From: Phycisphaerales bacterium | Lineage (GTDB): Bacteria; Planctomycetota; Phycisphaerae; Phycisphaerales; SM1A02 | Length of the DNA: 58,274 bases | Reading direction: 5' to 3' | Assembly (NCBI GenBank): GCA_012965315.1 | Contig: DTSO01000094.1 | Location: 1-58,274 of the forward strand | In this document: in pieces, positions 32,268 through 41,855 of the stretch | How the letters are laid out: the number at the start of each line of letters is the position of its first letter | Position numbering within the stretch: the stretch's first letter is position 1 | Program-made: the position numbers and the translations under genes | The notes under the pieces: model-generated | Told to the model about the DNA's origin: nothing | Seen by the model: the letters and a program-made list of their open reading frames with translations, nothing else | Databases searched by the model: none

Positions 32268-34199
32268 ATGTCCACAGAACTTCTCCCAACAATTCAATCC
32301 CCTGCCGATTTAAAAAAACTCCCAATCGAGTCCTTACCTGGACTCGCTACTGAGATTCGTCACGCAATTTGCGAACAGGTTAAAAAAAGCGGCGGTCATT
32401 TAGCACCAAACCTAGGCGTGGTGGAACTAATGCTCGCATTGCATTATGTATTCGATTTTTCACATGATCGGCTTTTGTTCGACGTTGGCCATCAATGCTA
32501 CACGCACAAATTACTTACCGGCAGGCAAAATCTTTTAGGTAAATTACGCCAACGAGGAGGCATGTCCGGATTCCCCTCACCAGACGAGTCGCCGTACGAT
32601 TTATTTTCCGTTGGTCATGCAGGCACTTCAATATCAACTGCCGTTGGCATGGCGAGAGGCGACACCATCAACGGGGAAGCATTTGAACCTACTGAAAATA
32701 CAGACGGCAGAAGAGTCGTTGCATTTGTTGGTGACGCTTCGATTGTAAATGGTGTCGCAATGGAGGGTCTTAATAATGCTGGCACACTTAAACGTCAATT
32801 TCTAATTGTTTTGAACGATAACAATATGAGTATTGCAAATCCCCAGGGTGCAATCGCCGATTATTTTGATCATTTACGAGTCGGATCAACATATCGCTCT
32901 ATGAAAAAGGCAGCGAAAAATGTTATGGGCAAACTGCCCGGCGGTTCAATGCTCGAAGACATGACACACCGAATGACCGAAATGATGAAGGATGCAATCT
33001 TTGAAGATTCATGGTTTGAACATTTCGGTTTACTTTCGATTGGGCCAATCGACGGGCATGACATCCCATCCTTGATTGAAATGCTCATCGAGGTAAAAGA
33101 AGTTGACAGACCTCTTCTGTTACACGCGCACACAATCAAAGGCAAGGGTTTTGAGTACACCGAGCAAAACGCAACAACATTTCACTCACCAAAACCATTT
33201 GAAGTAAAAAACACATCTGTTGAAATGCAACCATCTGGTCGAAGTTTCACAGCTGCATTTTCTGACGCGCTCTGCGAGTTAATGCAAAAAGATGAAAAAA
33301 TCGTTGCTGCAACTGCTGCGATGCCAGACGGAACTGGTATTGACAAAGCCATCAAACAATTTCCAAACCGAGTTTGGGACACGGGCATTTGCGAATCACA
33401 TGCAATGGATATGCTCGCAGGAATGGCAAAAACTGGATGCAAACCATTTTTTGCTCTGTACTCGACTTTTCTTCAACGTGCTTTTGATCAAGTTTTTCAA
33501 GAGGTCGCTTTGCAAGGACTTCCAGTTCGACTGTGCATTGACCGCGCAGGAGTTGTAGGTGGAGACGGTGCAGTACATCATGGTTTCTGTGATACCGCAT
33601 TACTTCGTGTTCTACCTAATTCTGTCATCATGGCTGCAATAGATGAACCATCTCTAAAAGCAGCATTGACATTCATGGCTGATTACAACGATGGGCTTTC
33701 AGCGATTCGTTACCCACGCGACACAGTTCAATTAACTGATTTCGAGTGTGTGCCATTCAAGATTGGTAAAGCACACAAAATTCGAAGTTGTAAATCTGCC
33801 AAACTTGCAATCCTTGGTTTTGGCACCACCGCACTTGCTGCACTTGCAGCAGCGGACTGTGTAAATCCTGAGGCAATCGATGTATATGACGCGAGATTTG
33901 CAAAGCCAGTAGATGGCGAACTCATCGAGCAATTACTCAAAAACAATATTCCAATCATTACAGTAGAAGACCATTCAATCATTGGTGGTTTTGGTTCTGC
34001 TGTAATTGAAGAAGCAAATAGACGCAATCTTGATACAACTCTCATCACAACTCTTGGTTTGCCTGATCATTGGATTTGTCATAGCTCGCGTAAAGAACAA
34101 CTCGCAGATGCAGGTATTGATGTTGCAGGAATTTCTGCAGCCGCATTGCGAATCTTTTGTGCAAACAAAACTGAATCACCTCTCGTTGTAACGAACTAA
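32268..34199 (+). CDS. dxs: 1-deoxy-D-xylulose-5-phosphate synthase
   Basis: 643 residues from ATG 32268; an upstream ATG at 32223 overlaps ispA. SGGHLAPNLGVVEL and VGHQCYTHKLLTGR carry the catalytic histidines. The thiamine diphosphate motif is VGDASIVNGVAMEGLNNAG...NDNNMSIA, where the usual GDG reads GDA. The pyrimidine domain contains GICESHAMDMLAGMA with its glutamate, then DRAGVVGGDGAVHHG. It joins pyruvate and glyceraldehyde-3-P, the first and controlling step of the MEP pathway. Confidence 0.95.
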   Translation: MSTELLPTIQSPADLKKLPIESLPGLATEIRHAICEQVKKSGGHLAPNLGVVELMLALHYVFDFSHDRLLFDVGHQCYTHKLLTGRQNLLGKLRQRGGMSGFPSPDESPYDLFSVGHAGTSISTAVGMARGDTINGEAFEPTENTDGRRVVAFVGDASIVNGVAMEGLNNAGTLKRQFLIVLNDNNMSIANPQGAIADYFDHLRVGSTYRSMKKAAKNVMGKLPGGSMLEDMTHRMTEMMKDAIFEDSWFEHFGLLSIGPIDGHDIPSLIEMLIEVKEVDRPLLLHAHTIKGKGFEYTEQNATTFHSPKPFEVKNTSVEMQPSGRSFTAAFSDALCELMQKDEKIVAATAAMPDGTGIDKAIKQFPNRVWDTGICESHAMDMLAGMAKTGCKPFFALYSTFLQRAFDQVFQEVALQGLPVRLCIDRAGVVGGDGAVHHGFCDTALLRVLPNSVIMAAIDEPSLKAALTFMADYNDGLSAIRYPRDTVQLTDFECVPFKIGKAHKIRSCKSAKLAILGFGTTALAALAAADCVNPEAIDVYDARFAKPVDGELIEQLLKNNIPIITVEDHSIIGGFGSAVIEEANRRNLDTTLITTLGLPDHWICHSSRKEQLADAGIDVAGISAAALRIFCANKTESPLVVTN

Positions 34200-34210
34200 A
34201 GAAAAATAAT

Positions 34211-34939
34211 ATGTCTATATTAATTATTGAACACAGCAATTTGACCGGCTCCGACAGACTTGGGCAACGGCTTCTTGAAGATGGGCATCGTTTGCAAGTT
34301 GTCCGAGTTCATCTTGGTGAACAACTTCCAACAGACCTAGATGAAATTGACGGTGTAATTAGTTGCGGCGGGCCGCAAGATCCAACTTGCGATGAACCAT
34401 GGGTTGAACAAGAACTGAACTTGCTTCGCACTGCAAACAAGATTGAACTTCCTGTTTTTGGTTTGTGTTTGGGAAGCCAACTTCTCGCCAGAGCATTGGG
34501 TGGTGAACTTTCTACATGTGAAAAACCTGAAATGGGATGGTACGAAGTTACCCTATCTCCGGTGGGCTGTTCTGATTTTATTCTTACAGGTCAACCTTGG
34601 ACGGGTCAACAATTTCAATGGCACAATTGGCAAGTTAGCACTCTTCCTGATGGTGCAGTTCTTCTTGCATCAAGTGAATACTGCAAAGTACAGGCCTGGA
34701 TGATTGGAATTAATTCCTACGCCGTGCAATATCATCCAGAATGCACAAAAGAACGAATTGAGTCGTGGATAAAAGATGATGTTGCACTACTTAACGATGC
34801 AGGAATTTCAACTTCCAAAATTGAAGAAGACACGGAGAATAATTTTAATGAGTACACGAGATTAACAGACCGACTTTTTGATTCCATTTCACAAATTCTT
34901 ATGCCAATGCATACGCGACTTTCACGTCAACGACAATAA
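34211..34939 (+). CDS. class I glutamine amidotransferase domain protein
   Basis: 242 residues, a stand-alone GATase1 domain similar to GMP-synthase-like amidotransferases. Oxyanion strand SCGGPQDP, nucleophile elbow GLCLGSQ with C86, and the YAVQYHPE segment with H175 and E177 complete the triad. Such proteins release ammonia from glutamine or cut gamma-glutamyl bonds; without a synthetase partner the substrate cannot be named. Starts 12 nt after dxs and is followed at 3 nt by a methyltransferase. Confidence 0.88.
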   Translation: MSILIIEHSNLTGSDRLGQRLLEDGHRLQVVRVHLGEQLPTDLDEIDGVISCGGPQDPTCDEPWVEQELNLLRTANKIELPVFGLCLGSQLLARALGGELSTCEKPEMGWYEVTLSPVGCSDFILTGQPWTGQQFQWHNWQVSTLPDGAVLLASSEYCKVQAWMIGINSYAVQYHPECTKERIESWIKDDVALLNDAGISTSKIEEDTENNFNEYTRLTDRLFDSISQILMPMHTRLSRQRQ

Positions 34940-34942
34940 ATT

Positions 34943-35572
34943 GTGTCAGACTCACCCGATTATTTAAGACCCTACATAAAAGCAGTAGGTGAACATGGGG
35001 GCACTTTTGATGCCACACTTTGGCAGTCAAAAGAAGGACAGATTCTCAGATTTAAAACTTTTTGCGAATTTGTTGACTTTAATTCAACTTCAATTTTAGA
35101 TGTTGGTTGTGGCATTGGAGATTTTGCTGAATACCTCTTAGAGCACAGCGTACGTTTCAGTTCTTTCCATGGCATTGATGCGATGGAAGCGATGATTGCA
35201 ACAGCCAATAATCGGGAACTAAAGCGGTCAACCTTTACGGTTGCAGACATTGTGCATTCAAACGACGTGCTAATTGGCTACGATTGGATTACATTTTCAG
35301 GGACACTTAATGCGATGGATGAGAACACCGCATTGCAACTTATTGGTACTTCTTTCAACGTTTGCAGAAAAGGTGTAGCATTTAACTTTCTCTCTAATAA
35401 GTCTGGTAGAGATCCAAAAAATGAAGACCTTCAGCCAGCTTCAAGGTTTGACACTGTTGCCATGCTAGACTTTGCGCTTTCTATGACACCATGCGTTGAT
35501 TTTACGCAATCCTACTTAAATGGACATGACGCAACAATCATCCTAAAAAAGTGCACTGAATTACCGCAGTAA
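34943..35572 (+). CDS. class I SAM-dependent methyltransferase
   Basis: 209 residues from GTG 34943. Motif I ILDVGCGIGDF at 51-61 and the acidic end of strand 2 in FHGIDAMEAMI, then the TVADIV segment. The C-terminal half is compact, with no extra domain. Substrate unknown. The 3-nt gap to the amidotransferase gene and the shared strand suggest an operon with ispA-dxs. Confidence 0.85.
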   Translation: MSDSPDYLRPYIKAVGEHGGTFDATLWQSKEGQILRFKTFCEFVDFNSTSILDVGCGIGDFAEYLLEHSVRFSSFHGIDAMEAMIATANNRELKRSTFTVADIVHSNDVLIGYDWITFSGTLNAMDENTALQLIGTSFNVCRKGVAFNFLSNKSGRDPKNEDLQPASRFDTVAMLDFALSMTPCVDFTQSYLNGHDATIILKKCTELPQ

Positions 35573-35575
35573 TTC

Positions 35576-35603
35576 TTGGTTTTACCAAAAAGATACATAC
35601 AAT
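35576..35603 (+). promoter_or_regulatory. sigma70-type promoter of sppA
   Basis: TTGGTT (35576-35581), 16-nt spacer, TACAAT (35598-35603). It starts 3 nt after the methyltransferase stop. The leader before ATG 35631 is about 20 nt and contains GAGGAG. Confidence 0.65.
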
Positions 35604-35630
35604 GAAACTGCATATTTGAGGAGAACTATC

Positions 35631-36647
35631 ATGGAAACAACAGCAGAAACAAATAAACAAACAACCCTAAAAGTTATCGCAACAACTGGCGGTTTTAAAA
35701 CATTCGTAGCATTTATTGCTGCTATGTTTATTTTTCTAATTGTATTTCTTGTGGGAATAATCGCCGGTGTTTCTGGTTTTGCAGCTGCAACAGAACCTAA
35801 CGGTACCGTTAATACACATGTATCTTATTCTGGCAGTAACGCAACCGTCGCAGTTCTACATGTCTCTGGTTTAATAGACGATTCTAATGCGTCGTACGCT
35901 GAACAGGCCATTGACAACATTCTTAAAGATAAAAATATTCGCGCAGTTGTACTCCGAGTTGATTCTCCAGGTGGTGGCGTTACTGCATCGGATGAAATTT
36001 GGCACAATATTCAACGACTTAAAGAAGCAAAATTACCTCTCATTGCAAGTTACGGAAGCGTCGCTGCATCTGGCGGGTATTACATTTCGTGTAATGCTGA
36101 TTATATTCTTGCCCAAGAAACAACCATTACTGGTTCCATCGGTGTTATTGCATCCATAATGACATTCCAAAATCTTCTAGAAAAAATTGGAGTTAAACCA
36201 GTAACGCTCATCGCAAAAAACTCTCCTGAAAAATCTGTTGCAAATGATGTTTATCGAAATTGGACTGTAAAAGATAAACAAAAAGTAACTGGCATTCTTA
36301 ACGCGATGTACGCTGTTTTCTATAACCGAGTTGCGGAAGGTAGAAGTACCGCCATCCCTGACGAGAAAAAACTAAAAGCGGTTGCGAACGGCTCAGCATA
36401 CACCGCCCAACAATCACTTAATAATGGTTTGATAGATGGCATTGGATATTTAAATGATGCGATAGACCTTGCTCAACAACGAGCTGGATTAACAAAAGCA
36501 GATGCAACTATTGTCCACTATTCTCGCGCTACACCTTCGTTTGGTGGTCTTCTTGGCGTTCAATCGAACAATCTTACAACATCAGACATCAAGTCAATGT
36601 TGCATGAGTTCACAATGCCAAAACTGATGTATCTCTACAATCAGTAA
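35631..36647 (+). CDS. sppA: signal peptide peptidase SppA, short type
   Basis: 338 residues from ATG 35631 (GAGGAG 7 nt upstream). One transmembrane helix (24-49). ClpP/crotonase-like domain with VDSPGGGVTASDE, catalytic serine S147 in GSVAASGGYYIS and general base K201 in NSPEK, the same Ser-Lys dyad spacing as the Bacillus enzyme. It digests cleaved signal peptides in the membrane. It has its own promoter and stands at the head of the run that leads into the toroid/DUF4159 gene. Confidence 0.95.
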   Translation: METTAETNKQTTLKVIATTGGFKTFVAFIAAMFIFLIVFLVGIIAGVSGFAAATEPNGTVNTHVSYSGSNATVAVLHVSGLIDDSNASYAEQAIDNILKDKNIRAVVLRVDSPGGGVTASDEIWHNIQRLKEAKLPLIASYGSVAASGGYYISCNADYILAQETTITGSIGVIASIMTFQNLLEKIGVKPVTLIAKNSPEKSVANDVYRNWTVKDKQKVTGILNAMYAVFYNRVAEGRSTAIPDEKKLKAVANGSAYTAQQSLNNGLIDGIGYLNDAIDLAQQRAGLTKADATIVHYSRATPSFGGLLGVQSNNLTTSDIKSMLHEFTMPKLMYLYNQ

Positions 36648-36649
36648 AA

Positions 36650-36661
36650 CCTAACGTTAGG
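36650..36661. promoter_or_regulatory. 12-bp palindrome over the ribosome binding site
   Basis: CCTAACGTTAGG is a perfect palindrome in the 21-nt gap between sppA and the next gene. Its 3' end supplies the AGGA before ATG 36669. It could be a short hairpin that hides the ribosome binding site, or an operator. Confidence 0.35.
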
Positions 36662-36668
36662 AAATCAC

Positions 36669-38696
36669 ATGTCAATGCTCGTACTTTCGGCGGTCCTTTC
36701 GACCGTTTGCGCCACCGCTACACCCGCACTAAATGACAACGATATTCAAAACGCAATTACTATGATTGCAAATGAATTACTTTCGAGACATAATGAAAAA
36801 ATCTGCTGGGAACCTGAATATGGTTCTGAAGGATGGTTAACAAAATTTGAGGGAGGAACAACCGCACTCGCTACACTTGCGTTGCTTTCCTCTGGAGAAT
36901 CAATAAATACTAAGTCCATTGAAGCCTCTTTAACTTTTTTAAAAAATATCGAGTACCCGAGTACATACGTTCTCGCAACAAGAACATCCATTTGGTCAAT
37001 GATGCCTGAACGATACAAAAAAATATTAAAGAAAGACAGTAAAAAACTAATTTCGTCGATGAGTTTACATTCCGGCAGCTGGGGAAATTACGAAGTTCCA
37101 CCATCAAGTCGCTCATCTGCCTCGCCATTAAATAGAGAGTTCGGTATGATTGCATTACGAGAAGCGACAAGGTGTGGCCAGCGAATCCCGAAAGAGTGCT
37201 GGCTTGCGCTTGCAAACGCAACCCTACTTACACAACAAAAAAATGGCGGATGGTCTTACCAACAAGGAGCAAACAGTGGAAAGCCAACATCCAATATGAC
37301 CGTCGCGGCGCTAAATTGTTTACTTGGCGTAGACGAGATGCACGGCAACAAACTTAATAAAGAGGATGCGAAGTGGCTGCACAGTTCAATTGAACAAGCA
37401 ATTGCATGGTTAAACAAATATGCAAAAACTACAAAAAACGTAGGCGGCACGACACTTATGAGTTATTTGTACGGGCTTGAACGGGCTGCAATGTCTTGTG
37501 GCCTTGCTGAAATACACAAGCGTGATTGGTTTAGGGATGGTGCTAAGGCGATCATTTCAGCTCACTGTGGTGTTCGAAAAGCAAAAGGTAGCACAGTTAA
37601 TTTATCGTTTGCTCTTCTTTTTCTATCGCGAGGTCGTGTCCCAATCGCTTTGTGTGAACTTGCTCAGGACAAAGGAATTGTTGATCCGCTTCGAACATCT
37701 GAAATAATTACTCATAGAATTTCAAACCACACAGAACGAGCTCTTGCATGGCAAATTGTTACCAGTAAAGAACAAGTTGCAACTTGGTTAGCGTCCCCAC
37801 TTCTATTCATTCAAGATGTCAATGCAATTCCTAAAGACAAAACAAAAGTAACACAATACCTTAATCAAGGTGGGTTAATTGTCATGCTCGGTTCAAAAAA
37901 GAATGCAAAAGAGTTCGCCTCTATCGCAGATGCGCTTCTACCAAACTGCTCTAGGAAAAAGGATGACCCAACACATTGGTCAATTTCTATTTTGTACAAA
38001 ATAAAAAATATCCATGTAACTGTTTGGAATGATGGCATACGCGACCGAATTATTTTGGTTAATGGAAATGCAAAGAAATTAGTCTCTTCTGAAAAATCAA
38101 AATTATCTCAATTACTCGTCAATATTTGTTGTGGAGCTGCTGAATTAGAACACTGGAAACCTCGTCTTTACACACCAGTTCCCGTTAAATCTAAAAAAAC
38201 AATTTGGATTGCAGAACACGCTGGAAATTGGAACACAGAAATTGTTGGCCTTGGTAAGTGGAAGTACAAAACTGCTCCAATTGAACAAATAAAAAAGAAA
38301 AACCTAGTCCTTGTAAGTGGAGTCTTCGCAACCGAGGCAACAGAAGAACTTGCTAGCGAAATCATTAGAATTGCTTCAGCCGGTTCTACGGTTCTTGTTG
38401 AATCCATCGGTGGCCAAGATGTTTTCGCCTCAACACTGCAAGATAAAATTGAAACAAGTGCAACATTGTCGTTCACGATTGCAGATTCATTTAAACATAT
38501 TTATTCAAAAAGAGGATGGTCTGCGCGGAACAGAATAGAACTGAATCCTACTCTTGTTGCCACCATTCAAAAAGGGGACGTGTACATAGTTAATTGTGAT
38601 CTTCGAAATGCACTTCTCGAACAAAGTTCTTGGGGCATTCACGGGCACACCACTGAATCTGCTGTAGAAATCATCGATACTTTGTTAGAAGATTAA
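36669..38696 (+). CDS. secreted alpha/alpha-toroid plus DUF4159-like protein
   Basis: 675 residues with AGGA upstream and a signal-like N-terminus (1-20). Residues 25-330 form helical repeats of the prenyltransferase/squalene-cyclase toroid type (SGSWGNYE at 135, NGGWSYQQG at 192, YLYGLERAAMSCG near 266); the DxDD and similar catalytic motifs of cyclases are absent. From about 375 there are two domains that resemble DUF4159 (SPLLFIQDVNA...YLNQGGLIVMLG, and LVLVSGVFATEATEELASEI...GSTVLVESIGG), which have a flavodoxin/GATase-like look. Such fusions occur in Planctomycetes with no known role. Directly followed by 38697 with no gap. Confidence 0.75.
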   Translation: MSMLVLSAVLSTVCATATPALNDNDIQNAITMIANELLSRHNEKICWEPEYGSEGWLTKFEGGTTALATLALLSSGESINTKSIEASLTFLKNIEYPSTYVLATRTSIWSMMPERYKKILKKDSKKLISSMSLHSGSWGNYEVPPSSRSSASPLNREFGMIALREATRCGQRIPKECWLALANATLLTQQKNGGWSYQQGANSGKPTSNMTVAALNCLLGVDEMHGNKLNKEDAKWLHSSIEQAIAWLNKYAKTTKNVGGTTLMSYLYGLERAAMSCGLAEIHKRDWFRDGAKAIISAHCGVRKAKGSTVNLSFALLFLSRGRVPIALCELAQDKGIVDPLRTSEIITHRISNHTERALAWQIVTSKEQVATWLASPLLFIQDVNAIPKDKTKVTQYLNQGGLIVMLGSKKNAKEFASIADALLPNCSRKKDDPTHWSISILYKIKNIHVTVWNDGIRDRIILVNGNAKKLVSSEKSKLSQLLVNICCGAAELEHWKPRLYTPVPVKSKKTIWIAEHAGNWNTEIVGLGKWKYKTAPIEQIKKKNLVLVSGVFATEATEELASEIIRIASAGSTVLVESIGGQDVFASTLQDKIETSATLSFTIADSFKHIYSKRGWSARNRIELNPTLVATIQKGDVYIVNCDLRNALLEQSSWGIHGHTTESAVEIIDTLLED

Positions 38697-39680
38697 ATGC
38701 ATTACACTGTAACCTTGAAACACGCTTCCGCTATTTCATTTATTTGCACGATTTTCATTGCAGTCGGAGTTAGTGTTTTTCTGCATGCTCAACAAAGAGA
38801 ATCGCAAATTTTACGTTTATTAGATTCCCCTTCTGTCAAAGATAAACTTGCTGGCATTACATTGGCAGAACATTTATCGTTTGACAAACTTACCGTTTTA
38901 CTTGGCGAAGTAATTCAAGAACATAGCCCAGCATCAACTAAGGCGCAAGAAGTTCTCGTAGCGAGTGCATTTTCCGAACATAGAACAGAAGAACTTTCAC
39001 ATTTACAAATCAACCCTGACCTGCTCGAGTCAGTTGTTTGGTGGAGCACTGCGCACCCTCCACCACTTGCGCCGAAACTTGTCTTAGATGACTCCCTCGC
39101 ATCGCCGTTTATAAACCTATCTTTGCTTGCAGGTTTCTCTGATAATACACAAACCGACGTCCTTCTCGAAACACCATTGCGAGACAGAGACGGTAGCGTG
39201 TTGCTAGCTGTTCTTGCCATTGAAAAATGTATCCCAAAAAAAGAATTGCAAGGACTGGTTCAATCTTGGTCCAGAGACTTTGATATTGAACGGCAAAAAT
39301 CAGCTGTTTTTTTTGCCTCTATGTTGAATACACCTTTTTCCTTTGCAGAATCTTCCAATTCTGAACTCGCAACCATCCAAGTAATACTTGCAGAAAACAA
39401 TTATGCCCTCGCTTGGCGAACAATACATAATTCTGACGGAACAATAAATCCCGATATTGCGCTTGCTGGAATGCTTGCCAACGCTGACAAATTCTTCCCT
39501 ATTCTCATCGAAAGCGCTTCCAGTAAAAAGTGGACGCATCCCGAACACCCGATCATGATTGCATTTCGATTTGCACCCGAAATTGCTAATAAAATCCCAT
39601 CTGAACTCCTCCAAAATAGTGAAACTAGAAACAAATGGTGGTCACTATTCACTTGCGGGCTATTGCTTGAAAGGCGATGA
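38697..39680 (+). CDS. membrane-anchored protein of unknown function
   Basis: 327 residues; ATG directly follows the TAA of the toroid/DUF4159 gene, so the two are coupled. One N-terminal transmembrane helix (10-30), then a helical, HEAT-like domain of about 290 residues on the outer side (SPSVKDKLAGITLAEHL and similar). No catalytic motif and no family I recognise. Probably a partner of the preceding protein. Its stop overlaps the thioesterase ATG (ATGA). Confidence 0.7.
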   Translation: MHYTVTLKHASAISFICTIFIAVGVSVFLHAQQRESQILRLLDSPSVKDKLAGITLAEHLSFDKLTVLLGEVIQEHSPASTKAQEVLVASAFSEHRTEELSHLQINPDLLESVVWWSTAHPPPLAPKLVLDDSLASPFINLSLLAGFSDNTQTDVLLETPLRDRDGSVLLAVLAIEKCIPKKELQGLVQSWSRDFDIERQKSAVFFASMLNTPFSFAESSNSELATIQVILAENNYALAWRTIHNSDGTINPDIALAGMLANADKFFPILIESASSKKWTHPEHPIMIAFRFAPEIANKIPSELLQNSETRNKWWSLFTCGLLLERR

Positions 39681-40081
39681 TACGAACTATGGAAAAAACT
39701 ACTGCCCTAAGCGTCATCATGATGCCACGCGATGCAAACGTACTTGGAACTATCTTTGGTGGAATCATCTTGTCGTACATTGACCAGGCGGGATTTGTTG
39801 AAGCTCGCAGAAATGGCATACATCGATGGGTTACTGCATCCATGGACAAAGTTGATTTCGAAAAACCTGTGTATGTTGGCGACGTTGTCCGCTTCATTAC
39901 AAAAACAGCAAAAACAGGTCGCACTTCTGTTGGTATTGAAGTCGTCGTAGAAGCCGAACGATTTAATTCTGGCAACCGAGTTGTTGTCACAACTGCTACA
40001 TTGACAATGGTGAGTGTTGATGAGCATGGCAAGTCAATACCGTTTGATTCACCTTCTACATTTCAACAGGATGAAATCTAA
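39677..40081 (+). CDS. acyl-CoA thioesterase, hot-dog fold
   Basis: 134 residues; an internal ATG four codons on is possible. NVLGTIFGGIILSYIDQAG carries the conserved D on the hot-dog helix and GG turn of YciA-type thioesterases, followed by VTASMDKVDFEKPVYVGDVV. It cleaves acyl-CoA esters in the cytoplasm; chain-length preference unknown. Overlaps its neighbours on both sides (ATGA before, TAATG after). Confidence 0.88.
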   Translation: MIRTMEKTTALSVIMMPRDANVLGTIFGGIILSYIDQAGFVEARRNGIHRWVTASMDKVDFEKPVYVGDVVRFITKTAKTGRTSVGIEVVVEAERFNSGNRVVVTTATLTMVSVDEHGKSIPFDSPSTFQQDEI

Positions 40082-40653
40082 TGACAACACTTGCAGTGTT
40101 ATTTAGTGGCGGTGGAAGAACGGTACTAAACCTGCTAAATAAAATTGAAGACGGCGAACTAAATGCAAAAATAGTTCTTGCAATTGCGTCAAAAAAATCA
40201 ATCTCCGGAATCGATGTTCTTGCAGACCGTGGGCTAGATGTTGCGATTGCCAGGCAAGATGTGGACACTCAAGAGGATGCGGACAACAAAATTTCTGCTT
40301 GGCTAAACGAGGCAAAACCAGATTTGATTTTACTTTGTGGATATTTAAGTTTACTCCCCATTGAGCCTTGGATGCAAGGCAAAGTGCTAAACATTCACCC
40401 CGCATTACTGCCTGATTTCGGCGGAAAAGGAATGTACGGAATGCGGGTCCACGAAGCTGTCATCGCTCACCAAAAAGCGACGTCTGGCTGCACTGTTCAT
40501 ATCGTTGATGAAGAATACGACCATGGGCCAACCATTGTGCAAGAAACTTGTGAAGTAAGCAGTGAAGAAACACCCCAATCGCTTGCAGATAAAGTGTTTG
40601 CGCTTGAATGTGTTGCATATCCAAATGCTATTCGGATGGTTATGCAAAACTAA
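40081..40653 (+). CDS. purN: phosphoribosylglycinamide formyltransferase
   Basis: 190 residues. N-terminal FSGGGRTVLNLL phosphate-binding loop, then LNIHPALLPDFGGKGMYG with the catalytic N104 and H106, and VDEEYDHGPTI with D147. It transfers a formyl group from 10-formyl-THF to GAR in purine synthesis. The first loop has GGRT where GSGSN is common. Coupled to the thioesterase by TAATG; other pur genes are not in the window. Confidence 0.93.
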   Translation: MTTLAVLFSGGGRTVLNLLNKIEDGELNAKIVLAIASKKSISGIDVLADRGLDVAIARQDVDTQEDADNKISAWLNEAKPDLILLCGYLSLLPIEPWMQGKVLNIHPALLPDFGGKGMYGMRVHEAVIAHQKATSGCTVHIVDEEYDHGPTIVQETCEVSSEETPQSLADKVFALECVAYPNAIRMVMQN

Positions 40654-40670
40654 AGGTATGATGTCATCCT

Positions 40671-41519
40671 ATGAGCGACTCTAGTTCAACTACAAAAAAA
40701 TCGAAGCGACCATTTTTACGGGGTCTTGCCGTCCTTCTTCCCTCTATTCTTACGCTTTGGTTAATCGTAAAAGCATATCAATTCATCGATTCTGCAATCG
40801 CTGAACCCATAAATCGTGGAATTCGGGCTGGCTTTATTCAAATTCCAAACTATTTTCCAACTATCGCTGAAAAACTAGCGATGGGCCCCACACAAGAAAC
40901 GCTTGCAGCAGCTGCAGCAACTAAAAATGTTTCCATTGAAAATTCCTCTGCAATGCATGCGATTGCACATGAGTTGTTTGAATCATCTGTAAATTCTTGG
41001 TGGGCTGAACATCCATGGATGAATTTGCTCGGCTTAATTGTTGCTGCGATTATCGTGTATATTTCTGGTCGACTTGTGGGTGGCTTTATCGGTAGAGCGT
41101 TTTACAAACGGATTGAAAAAATCATGGTTGCAGTCCCAGTGATTCGAAAAGTGTATCCATACATAAAACAACTTGTAGACTTTCTTATCAACGATGAAGA
41201 TAAACCTAAATTCAACAGAGTTGTAGCAGTCGAATATCCGCGAAAAGGCATTTGGTCTGTCGGCTTTATGACGGGTACATCTTTGCAATCAATCGAGAAA
41301 CAATTGCCTGATTCGATTACTATTTTTATCCCCAGTTCGCCGACACCGTTCACCGGCTACACCATCACCGTGCAAAAAAAGGACACTATCGATTTGCCAA
41401 TTACCGTCGAGGAAGCGATACGATTTGCTGTTAGTGGCGGTGTATTAGTGCCAGATCACCAAACATTGTCTGGTTCAGAACCTGCTAAAATGGAAGGAAC
41501 AAGTCCTACCAAGGACTAA
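40671..41519 (+). CDS. DUF502 family membrane protein
   Basis: 282 residues. Two transmembrane helices (about 17-38 and 118-140) and the family pattern PVIRKVYPYIKQLVDFL, then VVAVEYPRKGIWSVGFMTG and FIPSSPTPFTGY. Function unknown; a related plant protein family acts in trafficking. Compared with typical members there is an extra loop (about 70-110) between the helices. TATGAT ends 8 nt before ATG 40671 and no Shine-Dalgarno is seen, suggesting a leaderless start of the DUF502-hpf-ptsN group. Confidence 0.9.
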   Translation: MSDSSSTTKKSKRPFLRGLAVLLPSILTLWLIVKAYQFIDSAIAEPINRGIRAGFIQIPNYFPTIAEKLAMGPTQETLAAAAATKNVSIENSSAMHAIAHELFESSVNSWWAEHPWMNLLGLIVAAIIVYISGRLVGGFIGRAFYKRIEKIMVAVPVIRKVYPYIKQLVDFLINDEDKPKFNRVVAVEYPRKGIWSVGFMTGTSLQSIEKQLPDSITIFIPSSPTPFTGYTITVQKKDTIDLPITVEEAIRFAVSGGVLVPDHQTLSGSEPAKMEGTSPTKD

Positions 41520-41531
41520 AAGGAAAGAAAA

Positions 41532-41855
41532 ATGCAAATCAATGTGACAAGTAAGCTTCTTGAAATGACTCCGACAATCGAGGAGTACGCAAGAACAAAG
41601 GCAGAAAAACTTACCCGATTCTACGATCGAATCGAACAAATCGATGTAAAAATCGAAAAGACTACGCACGGATTTACAACGGAAATAATTACCGATATTG
41701 AGCACCATGACAATATCATTTCAACAAGTGAAGACAAAGACCTGCACGCAGCAATTGATAGCTGTGTTGATAAGAACGTTCGTCAATTAACTGACCTAAA
41801 AAGTAAACTTCGCGACCACAAACACAACACTCCCGCTGGAGGCCAAGACCGATGA
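41532..41855 (+). CDS. hpf: short-form ribosome hibernation promoting factor
   Basis: 107 residues, the short HPF/YfiA type without the dimerising C-terminal domain. MQINVTSKLLEMTPTIEEYARTKAEKL and the pattern DVKIEKTTHGFTTEIITD give the beta-alpha-beta-beta-beta-alpha fold. It binds the 30S decoding centre in stationary phase. AAGGA before the ATG. Overlaps ptsN by ATGA, a link also known from rpoN clusters of other bacteria. Confidence 0.92.
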   Translation: MQINVTSKLLEMTPTIEEYARTKAEKLTRFYDRIEQIDVKIEKTTHGFTTEIITDIEHHDNIISTSEDKDLHAAIDSCVDKNVRQLTDLKSKLRDHKHNTPAGGQDR

